Source: Croceibacterium selenioxidans
GTDB taxonomy: Bacteria; Pseudomonadota; Alphaproteobacteria; Sphingomonadales; Sphingomonadaceae
Reading direction: 5' to 3'
NCBI RefSeq assembly: GCF_018599195.1
Contig: NZ_JAHFVK010000001.1
Location: 744,001 to 808,000, forward strand
Length of the DNA stretch: 64,000 nucleotides
Shown in pieces: positions 7,108 through 15,752 of the stretch (position 1 is the first letter of the stretch; every line of letters begins with the position of its first letter). The translations under genes and the position numbers were made by a program. The notes under the pieces were generated by a model. That model was not told where the DNA came from. It did not search any database and was given only the letters and a program-made list of their open reading frames with translations.

Positions 7108-9408
7108 TCAGGCGGGTTTGACGAAGCTGTCGATCACCCGCTTGCGGCCGCTGGCTTCGAATTCGATCTCCAGCTTGTTGCCTTCCTGGTCGACCACTTC
7201 GCCGTAGCCGAACTTGTCGTGGAACACGCGCGCGCCGATCGCGATGTCGGTCCGGGGCTTGGCAGCGAAACTGGCCGCGCTGCGCCCCGGTTCCGGCAGA
7301 CGCTTGGGCAAGCGGTCATATCCCGTCGAAAGCGCGCGCTGCCAGCCAGGGCCGCGTGCCTGGCTCCGGTCCGGCCGCGCCTCGCTGACATGGGCAAAGG
7401 GATCGTCCTGCTCGCTCCAGTTCGCTCGCCATAGCGAGGCGCCGCCGGTGAGTGTGGTTTCCTGCACGATGTGGTCGGCGGGAAGCTCGGCAATGAACCG
7501 TGAAGGTATTGAACTGGTCCACTGCCCGTAAATGCGCCGGTTCGCGGCGTGCAAGATGGTGCAGCGACGGCGGGCGCGGGTGATGGCCACGTAAGCCAGG
7601 CGACGTTCCTCTTCGAGCGAGGCCAGCCCCCCTTCGTCGAGCGCGCGCTGGCTTGGGAACACGCCTTCCTCCCACCCGGGCAGGAAGACCTGGTCGAATT
7701 CCAGACCCTTGGCTGCGTGAATGGTCATGATGGTGACCTTTTCGGTCTCGTCCGCCGCGTCATTGTCCATCACCAGGCTGACGTGTTCGAGGAAATCGCC
7801 GAGGGTCTCGTATTCCTCCATCGCTCGGGCGAGTTCCACGAGGTTGTCCTGCCGCCCCGCGCTTTCCGAGGTACGCTCTGCCTTGAGCATGGCGTCATAG
7901 CCGCTTTCCTCCAGCACGCGGCGGAGCAGTTCGGCGGGGGTCACCTGCTGGGCCAGTTCCCGCCAGCTCAGGAACAAGGACATCAGCCCGGCAATCGTCC
8001 CCCGCGCGCGCGCGGGAAGTTCGTCGCTGTCGGCTATCTCCAGGGCGGCGGCGGCGAGCGGAATGTTCTGCCGGCGAGCATGCTGGTGCATCTTTTCCAG
8101 TGCCTTGGCGCCCAGACCGCGCTTCGGCTGGTTGTGAATGCGTTCGAATGCCAGATCGTCAGCGGGTTGGGCGATGACCCGAAGGTAGGCGAGGGCATCG
8201 CGGATTTCAGCCCGCTCGTAGAACCGGAAGCCGCCGACAATCCGATAGTTCAGGCCGATCTGGATGAAGCGATCTTCGAACTCACGCGTCTGATATTGCG
8301 CGCGCACGAGTATCGCCATGCCTTCCAACGGGGCGCCTTCCCGTTCCAGCCGCTCGATTTCCTCGCCCAGGCGGCGGGCTTCTTCCGGGGCATCCCAAAC
8401 GCCGATCACGCGGACCTTTTCCCCGCCACCGCGCTCGGTCCACAATGTCTTGCCCAGCCGCGAGCTGTTGGCTTCGATCAGGCCGCTGGCCGCCGCGAGG
8501 ATCTGCGGCGTCGAACGGTAGTTCTGCTCCAGCCGAATAACCGCGGCACCTGGAAAATCCTTTTCAAACCGCAGGATATTGGCGACTTCTGCGCCGCGCC
8601 ATGAATAGATAGACTGGTCGTCGTCCCCCACCACGCAGATGTTCTTGCGGGTCTGGGCGAGCAAGCGCAGCCAAAGGTACTGGACCGCGTTGGTGTCCTG
8701 GTATTCGTCCACCATCACGTACTTGAAGCGTTGCTGGTAGCTCTCGAGAATGTCCCGCTCGCGCCGAAATACGTTGAGCATATGGAGGAGCAAGTCGCCG
8801 AAGTCGCAGGCGTTGAGCGCCTTTAGCCGTGCCTGGTACAGCGCGTACATCTTCTGGCCTTTGCCGTTGGCGTAGGCCTCGTTCTCCACCGCATCGAGGT
8901 CCTCGGGATTGAGGCCCCGATTCTTCCAGCGGTCGATCAACCCGGCGAGTTGGCGTGCGGGCCAGCGCTTTTCGTCGAGGTCGTTTTCCCCGATGAGCTG
9001 TTTCAGCAGGCGCAACTGATCATCGGTGTCGATAATTGTGTAGTTGCTTTGCAGCCCGACCAGCTCGGCGTGGCGGCGGAGCATTTTCGCACCGATCGAG
9101 TGGAAGGTGCCGAGCCACGGCATGCCCTCCACCGCATCACCGATGAGCTGGCCGACGCGATGGCGCATCTCGCGGGCGGCCTTGTTGGTGAATGTCACGC
9201 ACAGAATTTCGCTCGGCCAGGCGCGGCGGGTGCGGATGAGGTAGGCGAGGCGCGTGGTGAGCGCAGCGGTCTTGCCAGTCCCCGCGCCCGCCAACATCAG
9301 CACTGGCCCTTCTGTGGTGAGGACCGCCTGCTTCTGCGGCGCGTTCAACCCGTCGAGCCAAGCTGGAGCTTCGACAGGGTCAGTGGCGGGGAGGGGGGTA
9401 TCGGTCAC
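7108..9408 (-). CDS. uvrD: ATP-dependent DNA helicase, UvrD/PcrA family
   Basis: About 766 residues, superfamily 1A 3'-5' DNA helicase of nucleotide excision and mismatch repair. It shows the Q motif LNAPQKQAV, Walker A AGAGTGKT, TFTNKAAREM, VDEYQDTN, GDDDQSIYSWRGA, EQNYRST, TIHAAKGLEFD and VAITRARR. The C-terminal segment HDKFGYGEVVDQEG is the Tudor-like tail typical of PcrA/UvrD, which contacts RNA polymerase. The GTG at 9408 and the TTG at 9417 are both possible starts. A LexA-type box overlaps this region. It is convergent with rhlE across a repeat-bearing spacer. Confidence 0.92.
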   Translation of the reverse strand: MTDTPLPATDPVEAPAWLDGLNAPQKQAVLTTEGPVLMLAGAGTGKTAALTTRLAYLIRTRRAWPSEILCVTFTNKAAREMRHRVGQLIGDAVEGMPWLGTFHSIGAKMLRRHAELVGLQSNYTIIDTDDQLRLLKQLIGENDLDEKRWPARQLAGLIDRWKNRGLNPEDLDAVENEAYANGKGQKMYALYQARLKALNACDFGDLLLHMLNVFRRERDILESYQQRFKYVMVDEYQDTNAVQYLWLRLLAQTRKNICVVGDDDQSIYSWRGAEVANILRFEKDFPGAAVIRLEQNYRSTPQILAAASGLIEANSSRLGKTLWTERGGGEKVRVIGVWDAPEEARRLGEEIERLEREGAPLEGMAILVRAQYQTREFEDRFIQIGLNYRIVGGFRFYERAEIRDALAYLRVIAQPADDLAFERIHNQPKRGLGAKALEKMHQHARRQNIPLAAAALEIADSDELPARARGTIAGLMSLFLSWRELAQQVTPAELLRRVLEESGYDAMLKAERTSESAGRQDNLVELARAMEEYETLGDFLEHVSLVMDNDAADETEKVTIMTIHAAKGLEFDQVFLPGWEEGVFPSQRALDEGGLASLEEERRLAYVAITRARRRCTILHAANRRIYGQWTSSIPSRFIAELPADHIVQETTLTGGASLWRANWSEQDDPFAHVSEARPDRSQARGPGWQRALSTGYDRLPKRLPEPGRSAASFAAKPRTDIAIGARVFHDKFGYGEVVDQEGNKLEIEFEASGRKRVIDSFVKPA

Positions 9409-9411
9409 CGC

Positions 9412-9426
9412 GAACAACTAGGGAAC
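9412..9426. promoter_or_regulatory. LexA-type SOS box (GAAC-N7-GAAC)
   Basis: GAAC at 9412-9415 and GAAC at 9423-9426 are separated by exactly seven bases, the direct-repeat form (GTTC-N7-GTTC on the other strand) bound by alphaproteobacterial LexA. It overlaps or immediately precedes the uvrD start, where a bound repressor would block expression. The match is exact to the core consensus but short, so chance occurrence is possible. Confidence 0.55.
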
Positions 9427-9526
9427 GGAGGCGACGGGCGCAACCCGGCGAAACGCGGTCTTTCAAGGCGGAACTTGATCTATGTTTGTCCGTTGTCCCG
9501 GCGTCCTGCTGCAACGGAGATGAATT

Positions 9527-9802
9527 ATGCGCGTCATACTTGTAGCCAGCACTGTCGTTTTGTCCCTGATCGCCGTCGCCCAGCCCGCGCTTGCCCAGGG
9601 CCAGTCGACCAAGCCAAAAGCGGAGGTCGTTGAGCGCGACGCCCGTGGAAAGGCGATCAAGGTCAAGATCGGCGACACGGTCTACGACGTATGCCGCGAG
9701 GGTAAGTATGACAGCTGTATCAACCCGCGCGAAGCCGGGCTCGCCTTCGGCAATGTCCCGCTCGATACCTGGCCAAAAAGCCGGTCGAACCCGCAGAACT
9801 GA
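9527..9802 (+). CDS. Small secreted hypothetical protein
   Basis: 91 residues. An N-terminal signal peptide (VILVASTVVLSLIAVAQPALAQ, cleavage probably after ALA) is followed by a charged mature part with two cysteines (YDVCREGKYDSCINPREAG) that could form a disulphide in the periplasm, and a C-terminal PLDTWPKSRSN. The family is not recognised beyond small periplasmic proteins of sphingomonads. The start ATG follows a GGAGATGAATT-type site. It is divergent from uvrD. Confidence 0.65.
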   Translation: MRVILVASTVVLSLIAVAQPALAQGQSTKPKAEVVERDARGKAIKVKIGDTVYDVCREGKYDSCINPREAGLAFGNVPLDTWPKSRSNPQN

Positions 9803-9861
9803 GCGGTCCGATCTTGACTTGATGCCGCTTCCGCCCCAGCCCGCCGGCAGGGGGAAGGAAC

Positions 9862-11130
9862 GTGTCATCACCGCTTAAAACACATCGTAGAGTGCTTGCT
9901 GCCTCGCTCGTCGGTACGGCGGTCGAGTTCTATGATTTCTATGTTTATGCCACGGCCGCGGCGCTCGTGTTCGGTCAGCTGTTCTTCCCTGCCGAAAGCA
10001 CCGCGGCCCAACAGATGTTCAGCTTCATGAGCTTCGGCCTCGCCTTCGTGGCGCGACCGGTCGGGGCGATTGCGTTCGGCCATTTCGGCGACCGGTTGGG
10101 CCGAAAGTCGACTTTGGTCGGCTCGCTCCTGCTCATGGGCGCCTCGACGCTGCTGATCGCTTTCCTGCCGACTTATGCCATGGTCGGCTGGGTCGCGCCG
10201 CTGCTGCTGTGCATCTTGCGTTTCGGGCAGGGCTTTGGCCTGGGCGGAGAGTGGGGCGGGGCGACGCTGCTGGCGGTCGAGAACGCACCCAAGGGCTGGG
10301 AAGCGCGCTTTGGTTCGGCGCCGCAGCTTGGGGCGCCGGTGGGGTTCCTGGCGGCGAACGGGCTGTTCCTGCTGCTCGGGCTCGGTCTGTCCGATCAGGC
10401 CTTCACCGCCTGGGGGTGGCGCGTGCCGTTCCTGCTCAGCGCGGTTCTGGTGGTGATCGGCCTGTGGGTGCGGTTAAGCATCGGCGAAACACCCGCCTTC
10501 AAGGAAGCGCTGGAGAAAGCCCCGCCGCCCAAGGTACCGCTCGGCATGGTTCTCCGTCACCATTGGGGCTCCGTCCTGGCGGCGAGCGCGGGCGTCGTCT
10601 CGGCCTTCGCGATCTTCTACCTCGCGACTGCCTTTACGCTTAGCCACATGACGCTGGAGCGTGGCGCGGAGCGGGAGGTTATTCTGGGCCTGCAACTCGG
10701 GGCCAACCTTTTCCTCGCGCTCGGCATCGTCCTCGCGGCAGTCGGATCTGACCGGTACGGATCGGGCAAGATGCTCGGTTGGGGCGCTGCGGCGACGATC
10801 GTGCTGGGGGCTGTTTTCGGCCAAGTCCTCACCGAGGGGTCGTTGCCATTGCTGTTCGTGACGATTGCCGCGGCCTTGCTGGTGATGGGTTTCGTCTACG
10901 GTCCGCTCGGCGGCTGGATGCCGGCGTTGTTTCCCGTAACGGTGCGCTACACGGGGATGTCGATCGCCTTTAACGCAGGCGGCATCGTCGGCGGGGCTGT
11001 GGCGCCCATCGCGGCTCAGAACCTGAGCGCGGACGGAGCCACCCCCTTGATCGGGCTGCTGCTGAGCGTTGCCGGCCTTATGACCCTGGCGGGCGTTATC
11101 CTTGCGCGGCCGGTAGGCGCAGAAGCGTAA
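9862..11130 (+). CDS. MFS transporter, metabolite:H+ symporter (MHS) family
   Basis: A 422-residue, 12-helix major-facilitator protein. The N-terminus VGTAVEFYDFYVYATAAALVFGQLFFP is hallmark MHS sequence (split here: VGTAVEFYDF, then YVYATAAAL). The loop 2-3 motif GHFGDRLGRKSTL is the MFS signature, and GFGLGGEWGG in helix 4 is also diagnostic. Such proteins import organic acids, osmolytes or shikimate-type substrates in symport with protons; the substrate cannot be read from sequence. The start is a GTG with GGGGGAAGGAAC upstream. The 3' end overlaps the convergent rsmD by 35 bp. Confidence 0.88.
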   Translation: MSSPLKTHRRVLAASLVGTAVEFYDFYVYATAAALVFGQLFFPAESTAAQQMFSFMSFGLAFVARPVGAIAFGHFGDRLGRKSTLVGSLLLMGASTLLIAFLPTYAMVGWVAPLLLCILRFGQGFGLGGEWGGATLLAVENAPKGWEARFGSAPQLGAPVGFLAANGLFLLLGLGLSDQAFTAWGWRVPFLLSAVLVVIGLWVRLSIGETPAFKEALEKAPPPKVPLGMVLRHHWGSVLAASAGVVSAFAIFYLATAFTLSHMTLERGAEREVILGLQLGANLFLALGIVLAAVGSDRYGSGKMLGWGAAATIVLGAVFGQVLTEGSLPLLFVTIAAALLVMGFVYGPLGGWMPALFPVTVRYTGMSIAFNAGGIVGGAVAPIAAQNLSADGATPLIGLLLSVAGLMTLAGVILARPVGAEA

Positions 11131-11650
11131 GCTTCGCCTTCCCGACCTTGCGTTCGCTTTCGATCTCGAGCGACTTGACCTGAACCTTCTCGTCCTGCGC
11201 GGTTTCGAGTGCGATCCAGGTGACTTCGCCGATCCAGCCGAGCCGGAACAACTTGTCGAGCGCCACGGCGCCCGCGCCGCTGTGGTAAGGCGGGTCGAGC
11301 AGGAGCAGGTCCACCGGAGCCTTGGCCGGACCGACCTGAAGCACCGAGGTGGCGCGCACGTCGCACTGCGGCTGAGCCCGCAACGCTGCGATATTGGCGC
11401 GCAAGGCGCGGATCGCGGCCGGCTCGTGCTCGACGAACAGGCAGGTCGCGGCGCCTCGTGACAAGGCCTCGAGGCCGAGTGCGCCCGAGCCCGCGAACAT
11501 GTCGGCTACCGAGAGGCCTTCGAAGCTGCCAAGCCTGCTGAGCAGCATCGCGAAGAGCGTTTCGCGTGTTCGGTCGGCCGTCGGGCGCGTGTCATCGCCC
11601 GGCGGCGCTTTGAGCAGGCGGCGCCGCCATTCACCGGCGATGATCCTCAC
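11096..11650 (-). CDS. rsmD: 16S rRNA (guanine-966-N2) methyltransferase
   Basis: 184 residues, the family's usual size. N-terminal RIIAGEWRRR and RPTADRTRETLF, a SAM-binding segment DMFAGSGALGLEALSRGA, and the catalytic motif LLDPPY. It methylates G966 of 16S rRNA during 30S assembly. It starts with GTG, which overlaps the stop of rluB by four bases (GTGA), so the two are translationally coupled in an RNA-modification operon. Confidence 0.92.
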   Translation of the reverse strand: MRIIAGEWRRRLLKAPPGDDTRPTADRTRETLFAMLLSRLGSFEGLSVADMFAGSGALGLEALSRGAATCLFVEHEPAAIRALRANIAALRAQPQCDVRATSVLQVGPAKAPVDLLLLDPPYHSGAGAVALDKLFRLGWIGEVTWIALETAQDEKVQVKSLEIESERKVGKAKLTLLRLPAAQG

Positions 11651-12546
11651 TTCGGCCCTCCGCGCGAGGGGGGGCGGGTCCGCGAGCGCTGTCGCGATGG
11701 ACCGGTGTCAGGTGAGCCACCGGGCCTGCGAGGTGGCTTGGGCCCATCGCTATCATTGGCCGAGGAGCGGCTGGCTTCAGTGCGGGCAGGCGAGCCCTGC
11801 TTGAGCGAGCTCCGGAAACGCTCCAATTCTTCCTTCCGAACTTCGACCGTGGCACCCTTGGCGAGGTCGCCCAGCGAAAAGGGGCCATAAGCCGTGCGGA
11901 TCAGGCGAGAGACCTTGAGGCCGAGATGTTCGAGCACCCGGCGGACTTCGCGGTTCTTGCCTTCGGTCAGCGTGAGCTCGACCCACTGGTTGCGGCCGGT
12001 GCGGCGCTCCAGGTTGGCGTCGATGGGGCCGTAGCGGACGCCCTCGATCTCGATGCCGTCCATCAGGTCTTCGAGCTGGCTTTGCGAGATGTCCCCGAAC
12101 GTGCGCGCCCGATAGGTGCGCGGTACGCCCGTCGCCGGAAGCTCCAACTGGCGCTTGAACCCACCATCGTTCGTGAGCAGCAGCAGCCCCTCTGTATTTA
12201 GGTCCAGCCGGCCGATTGGCATCATCCGAGGCGTCCCTTTAGGAAGCGCGTTACGCAAGGCGGCGTAGATCGTCGGCCGTCCGGCCGGATCGCGCTCGGC
12301 GGTGATCAGGCCTTCGGGCTTGTGAAAGCGGAACAGCCGCGTCGGCTCGGCCCGGGCAACCGGATTGCCGTCAACCGTAATCCCGCGCAGGCTCTCCAGA
12401 ACCGTGGCGGGCGTTTCGATGACCACCCCGTCCTTGGCGATACGGCGGTCGGCGATCATGCGTTCGATCTCGCGGCGGCTGGCTACGCCCGCACGGGCGA
12501 GCAGCTTGGCGATTCTCTCGCCATCGGGGTTCCAGGGGTCGGCCAT
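11647..12546 (-). CDS. rluB: 23S rRNA pseudouridine synthase, RluB/RsuA family
   Basis: 299 residues. An N-terminal S4 RNA-binding domain (RIAKLLARAGVASRREIERMI) precedes the pseudouridine synthase domain with the catalytic aspartate in GRLDLNTEGLLLLTNDG and the family block GKNREVRRVLEHLGL. A basic, proline-rich tail follows residue 240, as in many alphaproteobacterial RluB proteins. Target is probably U2605 of 23S rRNA (E. coli numbering). It is first gene of an rluB-rsmD operon. Confidence 0.9.
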   Translation of the reverse strand: MADPWNPDGERIAKLLARAGVASRREIERMIADRRIAKDGVVIETPATVLESLRGITVDGNPVARAEPTRLFRFHKPEGLITAERDPAGRPTIYAALRNALPKGTPRMMPIGRLDLNTEGLLLLTNDGGFKRQLELPATGVPRTYRARTFGDISQSQLEDLMDGIEIEGVRYGPIDANLERRTGRNQWVELTLTEGKNREVRRVLEHLGLKVSRLIRTAYGPFSLGDLAKGATVEVRKEELERFRSSLKQGSPARTEASRSSANDSDGPKPPRRPGGSPDTGPSRQRSRTRPPSRGGPK

Positions 12547-12580
12547 GGGGGCGCCATAGCGGCGAAGGCTCCAGGCTCCA

Positions 12581-12655
12581 AATCCTCCGGGCAGGGAGGA
12601 TTAAGGGGAAGCCGACCAAAAGCCTGTTTATCACCGGTTAGCGAGGGCTTCCCCT
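12581..12655. repeat. Nested inverted repeats between rluB and the AmpG-like gene
   Basis: A compact hairpin (12581-12602, AATCCTCC arms, 6-nt loop) is followed by a wider inverted repeat (arms AGGGGAAGCC at 12604-12613 and GGCTTCCCCT at 12646-12655). Both lie between the divergent rluB and transporter genes. They may form structure in the 5' leader of one of them or be protein-binding sites. No known riboswitch was recognised. Confidence 0.45.
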
Positions 12656-12703
12656 AAGCCCAAACCGCGCTACGGTCTGGGCCTTGTTGAGAGGGAGGAC
12701 CCA

Positions 12704-14053
12704 GTGGCGGAAGCCGTAGACCAAATCGCGCCACCCGAAGGGCGTTCGCTCGGGAGGTCGATCCTGCCTTACCTGGAGAAGGAGTCGCTCGCCGCCTTCT
12801 TCCTTGGCATCTCTTCGGGCTTTCCCTTCGCGATGATCGCCGCCACCCTGACGACGCGTCTGGCACAGAGTGGCATCGACAAGTCCACCATCACCGCCTT
12901 CACGCTCGCCTTCCTGGTCTACAACCTGAAGCCGCTATGGGCCTGGGTCGTCGACGGCGTTCACATTCCGATCCTTGGCCGCCTGGGACAGCGTGTCTCG
13001 TGGATGGTGCTGGCCGGCACCGCGGTGATTGCCGCCGTGATCAACCTCGCGCTCGTCGATCCTGCGCAGAGTATAGCTGCCACTGCCACTGCGGCGGTCC
13101 TGGTCGGGCTTGCGGGGGCGACTTTCGACATCGTGATCGACGCCTACCGGATCGAGACGCTGCAACCCTATCAGCTCGGCGTGGGTTCGGGCATGAGCCA
13201 GTATGGCTGGCGCATCGGTTCCGCCGGTGCCGCCTCGCTCGCGCTGGTGGTCGCGGCGCGTTACGGCTGGAGCGCAGCCTATATTGCCTGCGCCGGGCTG
13301 GCGCTTCCGGCGATGATCACCGCCTTGGTCCTCGGTGAGCCGAAGCGCCGCCGAGTAGCTGTTGCCAGGAAGGGCTTTGCCGAAATCTGGGCCTCTATCG
13401 TCGGCCCGTTCGTGGAGTTTTTCCAACGCCGCGGGGCGCTGCTCGTGATCCTGTTCATCCTGTTGCACAAGATCGGCGACACCCTGGGTCAACTGGTCCT
13501 GAGGTTGCTGCTCGACGACCTGGGCTACAGCAACGACGAGATTGCACTCTATGACGTCGGCGTGGGATTCTGGGCCTATCTGGTCGGCATCTTCGTCGGC
13601 GGTGTCCTTTACGCCAAGATGGGCATGAAGCGGTCCGTCTTGCTTGCGCTAATCCTGATGGGTGTTTCGAACGCCAGCTACGCCGCGCTTGCCGCCGCCG
13701 GGCATTCGGGCGTGGGCTTGGCTCTTACCCAGGGATTCGAGAACTTCGCCAGCGGCATTGGCGGTGTCGTTATCGTCGCCTATTTCTCGGCGCTGTGCGA
13801 CTTGCGCTTCACCGCTGCGCAGTACGCGCTGATCTCCGCCGCGACCAGCATAGTGGGCCGGGTGCTGACTGGCACCACCGCCGGCGCCTTGGTGGAATCG
13901 ATGGGCTATGTGAACTTCTACTTGCTTACCACGGTCGCGGCCTTGCCCGGCATCCTGCTGTTCTGGTGGATGATGCGGGCCGGATTGGTCGATTCGGCCA
14001 TCGGCACAGCGGGTTCGGTCGGCGAAGGGGATGCGCGCGCCGACGCGGGTTGA
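12704..14053 (+). CDS. AmpG-like MFS transporter
   Basis: 449 residues with about 12 hydrophobic helices. The first helix region KESLAAFFLGISSGFPFAMI and the segment DIVIDAYRIETLQPYQLGVG are typical of the AmpG/PAT branch of the MFS (anhydromuropeptide and acetyl-CoA-type permeases). Inner-membrane importer of cell-wall recycling fragments is the best guess; true AmpG is slightly longer (E. coli 491), so a related function is possible. No beta-lactamase or ampR is nearby. Start GTG follows a GAGAGGGAGG ribosome site. Confidence 0.75.
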   Translation: MAEAVDQIAPPEGRSLGRSILPYLEKESLAAFFLGISSGFPFAMIAATLTTRLAQSGIDKSTITAFTLAFLVYNLKPLWAWVVDGVHIPILGRLGQRVSWMVLAGTAVIAAVINLALVDPAQSIAATATAAVLVGLAGATFDIVIDAYRIETLQPYQLGVGSGMSQYGWRIGSAGAASLALVVAARYGWSAAYIACAGLALPAMITALVLGEPKRRRVAVARKGFAEIWASIVGPFVEFFQRRGALLVILFILLHKIGDTLGQLVLRLLLDDLGYSNDEIALYDVGVGFWAYLVGIFVGGVLYAKMGMKRSVLLALILMGVSNASYAALAAAGHSGVGLALTQGFENFASGIGGVVIVAYFSALCDLRFTAAQYALISAATSIVGRVLTGTTAGALVESMGYVNFYLLTTVAALPGILLFWWMMRAGLVDSAIGTAGSVGEGDARADAG

Positions 14054-14056
14054 GGC

Positions 14057-14071
14057 TTAACACGACGATAA
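14057..14071. promoter_or_regulatory. CtrA-like site (TTAA-N7-ATAA)
   Basis: TTAA at 14057-14060 and ATAA at 14068-14071 with a 7-base spacer. This matches the CtrA box TTAA-N7-TTAA at seven of eight core positions. It ends 24 bp before the PilZ start codon. It is short and could be coincidental, but cpdR in this window shows that the CtrA pathway exists in the organism. Confidence 0.35.
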
Positions 14072-14095
14072 CCCGCGCATGTCACTGTGTCCGGC

Positions 14096-14434
14096 ATGGC
14101 CAGGCTCAATGTCTTTGGCGGCGCGGACCCGCGCCGTACGCACTCGCGTCTCGGGGTGGATTTCGTCGCTCGTCTTAAGACCGTCAGCGGGTTGCAGGAA
14201 GTGCGCCTTCTCGACCTTTCACGGGGCGGGGCGCACTTCGTCCTGAGCCGGCCCGAAAAGGTGCGCGACGGCATTCTCACCTGGCTGCAGTACGAGGCGT
14301 TCGGCGGAGCCGTGTGGCAGAAGGGCGATCGCGTCGGCCTGGAGTTCGATCGGCCCCTGCCGCTTCCCTACCTCGTGGAAACTCGCAAGCTGGCGCCGTC
14401 CGTGGTGCGCGAGGAATCGATGGCCGAGGGTTAG
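14096..14434 (+). CDS. PilZ domain protein
   Basis: A 112-residue single PilZ-like domain. The N-terminal RRTHSRLGVDFVARL carries the RxxxR-type arginines and LLDLSRGGAHFVL matches the second c-di-GMP contact motif (D/NxSxxG, here DLSRGG). The C-terminal half (GDRVGLEFDRPL) completes the barrel. It probably binds cyclic di-GMP and acts as a small adaptor for motility or envelope processes. An alternative ATG lies three codons upstream (14087). Confidence 0.8.
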   Translation: MARLNVFGGADPRRTHSRLGVDFVARLKTVSGLQEVRLLDLSRGGAHFVLSRPEKVRDGILTWLQYEAFGGAVWQKGDRVGLEFDRPLPLPYLVETRKLAPSVVREESMAEG

Positions 14435-14441
14435 TCGGGGG

Positions 14442-15737
14442 TTAGTCGGGAATCTCGTCGTTCGCCGCCAGGACTTTGCCCGCGAGGTAGAGCGATCCTG
14501 CGATCAGGACGGGCAGGCCGTCATTCGGCAGGCTTTGCAACGCCGTCGCCACGTCTGGCGCCCAGTTCGCGCGGCCCCCGTAAGCCGCCTCGCCGTGGGA
14601 ATCGCTGCCGTCGATCGGGACCGCGGTGACGCTGGCCAGCTTGCCTTCCAGCGGATCGATGATCGTCTGCGGATAGCGATTGGCCAGCATGCCGATGATC
14701 AGATGGAGCCTTTGCCCGGCGAAGTGGCGGCCAATGGCGAGGCCAGCGTCGGCGTTGTGACCGCCATCAAGCCAGACCTCACGGTTCGGGGTGAGCGCGG
14801 TGAGGGGGCCTTGCGCAAGCAACTGCAGGCGTGCCGGCCAGCGAGCCGAGCGGATGCCTTCGGCCATCGCCTCGGCAGAGACTTCGACCTTATCCTGATG
14901 GCGGATCATGGCGACCGCCAGGGCGGCGTTGTCGCCCTGGTGCTTCCCGGGCAGCTGCGGGAGAGGGAGTGAGAGCGTGCCGCGGCTATCGCTGTACTCG
15001 ATGGTGTCGCCGACCTGCGCCGACCACTCGTGGTCGCGCCGAAACAGCGGGGCACCTGCCAGGCCTGCAATGCGCCCGATTTCGGCTTCAAGTGGCCCGG
15101 CATAGCTTTGCGTGACCAAGGGCGATCCGGCGCGGGCGATGCCGGACTTCTCGAACGCGATGCGCACCATCGGTTCGGTGGGCACGCCCTCTTCGGGCAC
15201 CAGCAGGAAGGCTTCGTGGTCGATGCCCAGCGTGGCGATGCCGCAGGCCGCGGGCTGTTCCATGACGTTGGTCGCGTCGAACCGGCCGCCCAGGCCGACC
15301 TCGATCACGCAGGCGTCAGCGGGATGGCGGGCGAAAGCCAGGAAGGTGGCGGCGGTGGTCACCTCGAAGAAGCTGGGGCCGAGGCCCTCGCCGATATCGA
15401 GCACTTCCTTGAGCAGCGAGGCGAGTTCCTCGTCCGAGACCAGCTTCCCGGCGATGCGGATGCGCTCGTTGTAGCGCACCAGATGCGGCTTGATCGCCGA
15501 ATGGACCGTGAGGCCCTGGGCCTCCATGATCGAGCGCAGGTAGGCGCAGGTCGAGCCTTTGCCGTTGGTCCCGGCAACGTGGAACACCGGCGGCAAGCGC
15601 TTCTGCGGATCGCCAAGAAAAGCCAGCAGCTCGCGAATGACCTCAAGGCCAAGGCGGCCCTGGGGCAACGACAGCGCGGCCAGGCGGTCAAGCTGAGCCT
15701 GGACCGCCGGATTTTCGGAGGCTGCAAAGTCTTTCAT
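14442..15737 (-). CDS. folC: Bifunctional folylpolyglutamate synthase/dihydrofolate synthase
   Basis: 431 residues, usual FolC length. It shows the P-loop HVAGTNGKGST, the carbamate/Mg block IEVGLGGRFDATN, the GIDHE segment and WLDGGHNADAG in the C-terminal Mur-ligase-like domain. It adds glutamate to dihydropteroate and to reduced folates in the cytoplasm. It is the last gene of a minus-strand trpB-trpA-accD-folC run, 15 nt after accD, an order conserved in alphaproteobacteria. Confidence 0.93.
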   Translation of the reverse strand: MKDFAASENPAVQAQLDRLAALSLPQGRLGLEVIRELLAFLGDPQKRLPPVFHVAGTNGKGSTCAYLRSIMEAQGLTVHSAIKPHLVRYNERIRIAGKLVSDEELASLLKEVLDIGEGLGPSFFEVTTAATFLAFARHPADACVIEVGLGGRFDATNVMEQPAACGIATLGIDHEAFLLVPEEGVPTEPMVRIAFEKSGIARAGSPLVTQSYAGPLEAEIGRIAGLAGAPLFRRDHEWSAQVGDTIEYSDSRGTLSLPLPQLPGKHQGDNAALAVAMIRHQDKVEVSAEAMAEGIRSARWPARLQLLAQGPLTALTPNREVWLDGGHNADAGLAIGRHFAGQRLHLIIGMLANRYPQTIIDPLEGKLASVTAVPIDGSDSHGEAAYGGRANWAPDVATALQSLPNDGLPVLIAGSLYLAGKVLAANDEIPD

Positions 15738-15752
15738 GGCGACGGTTTGGGG

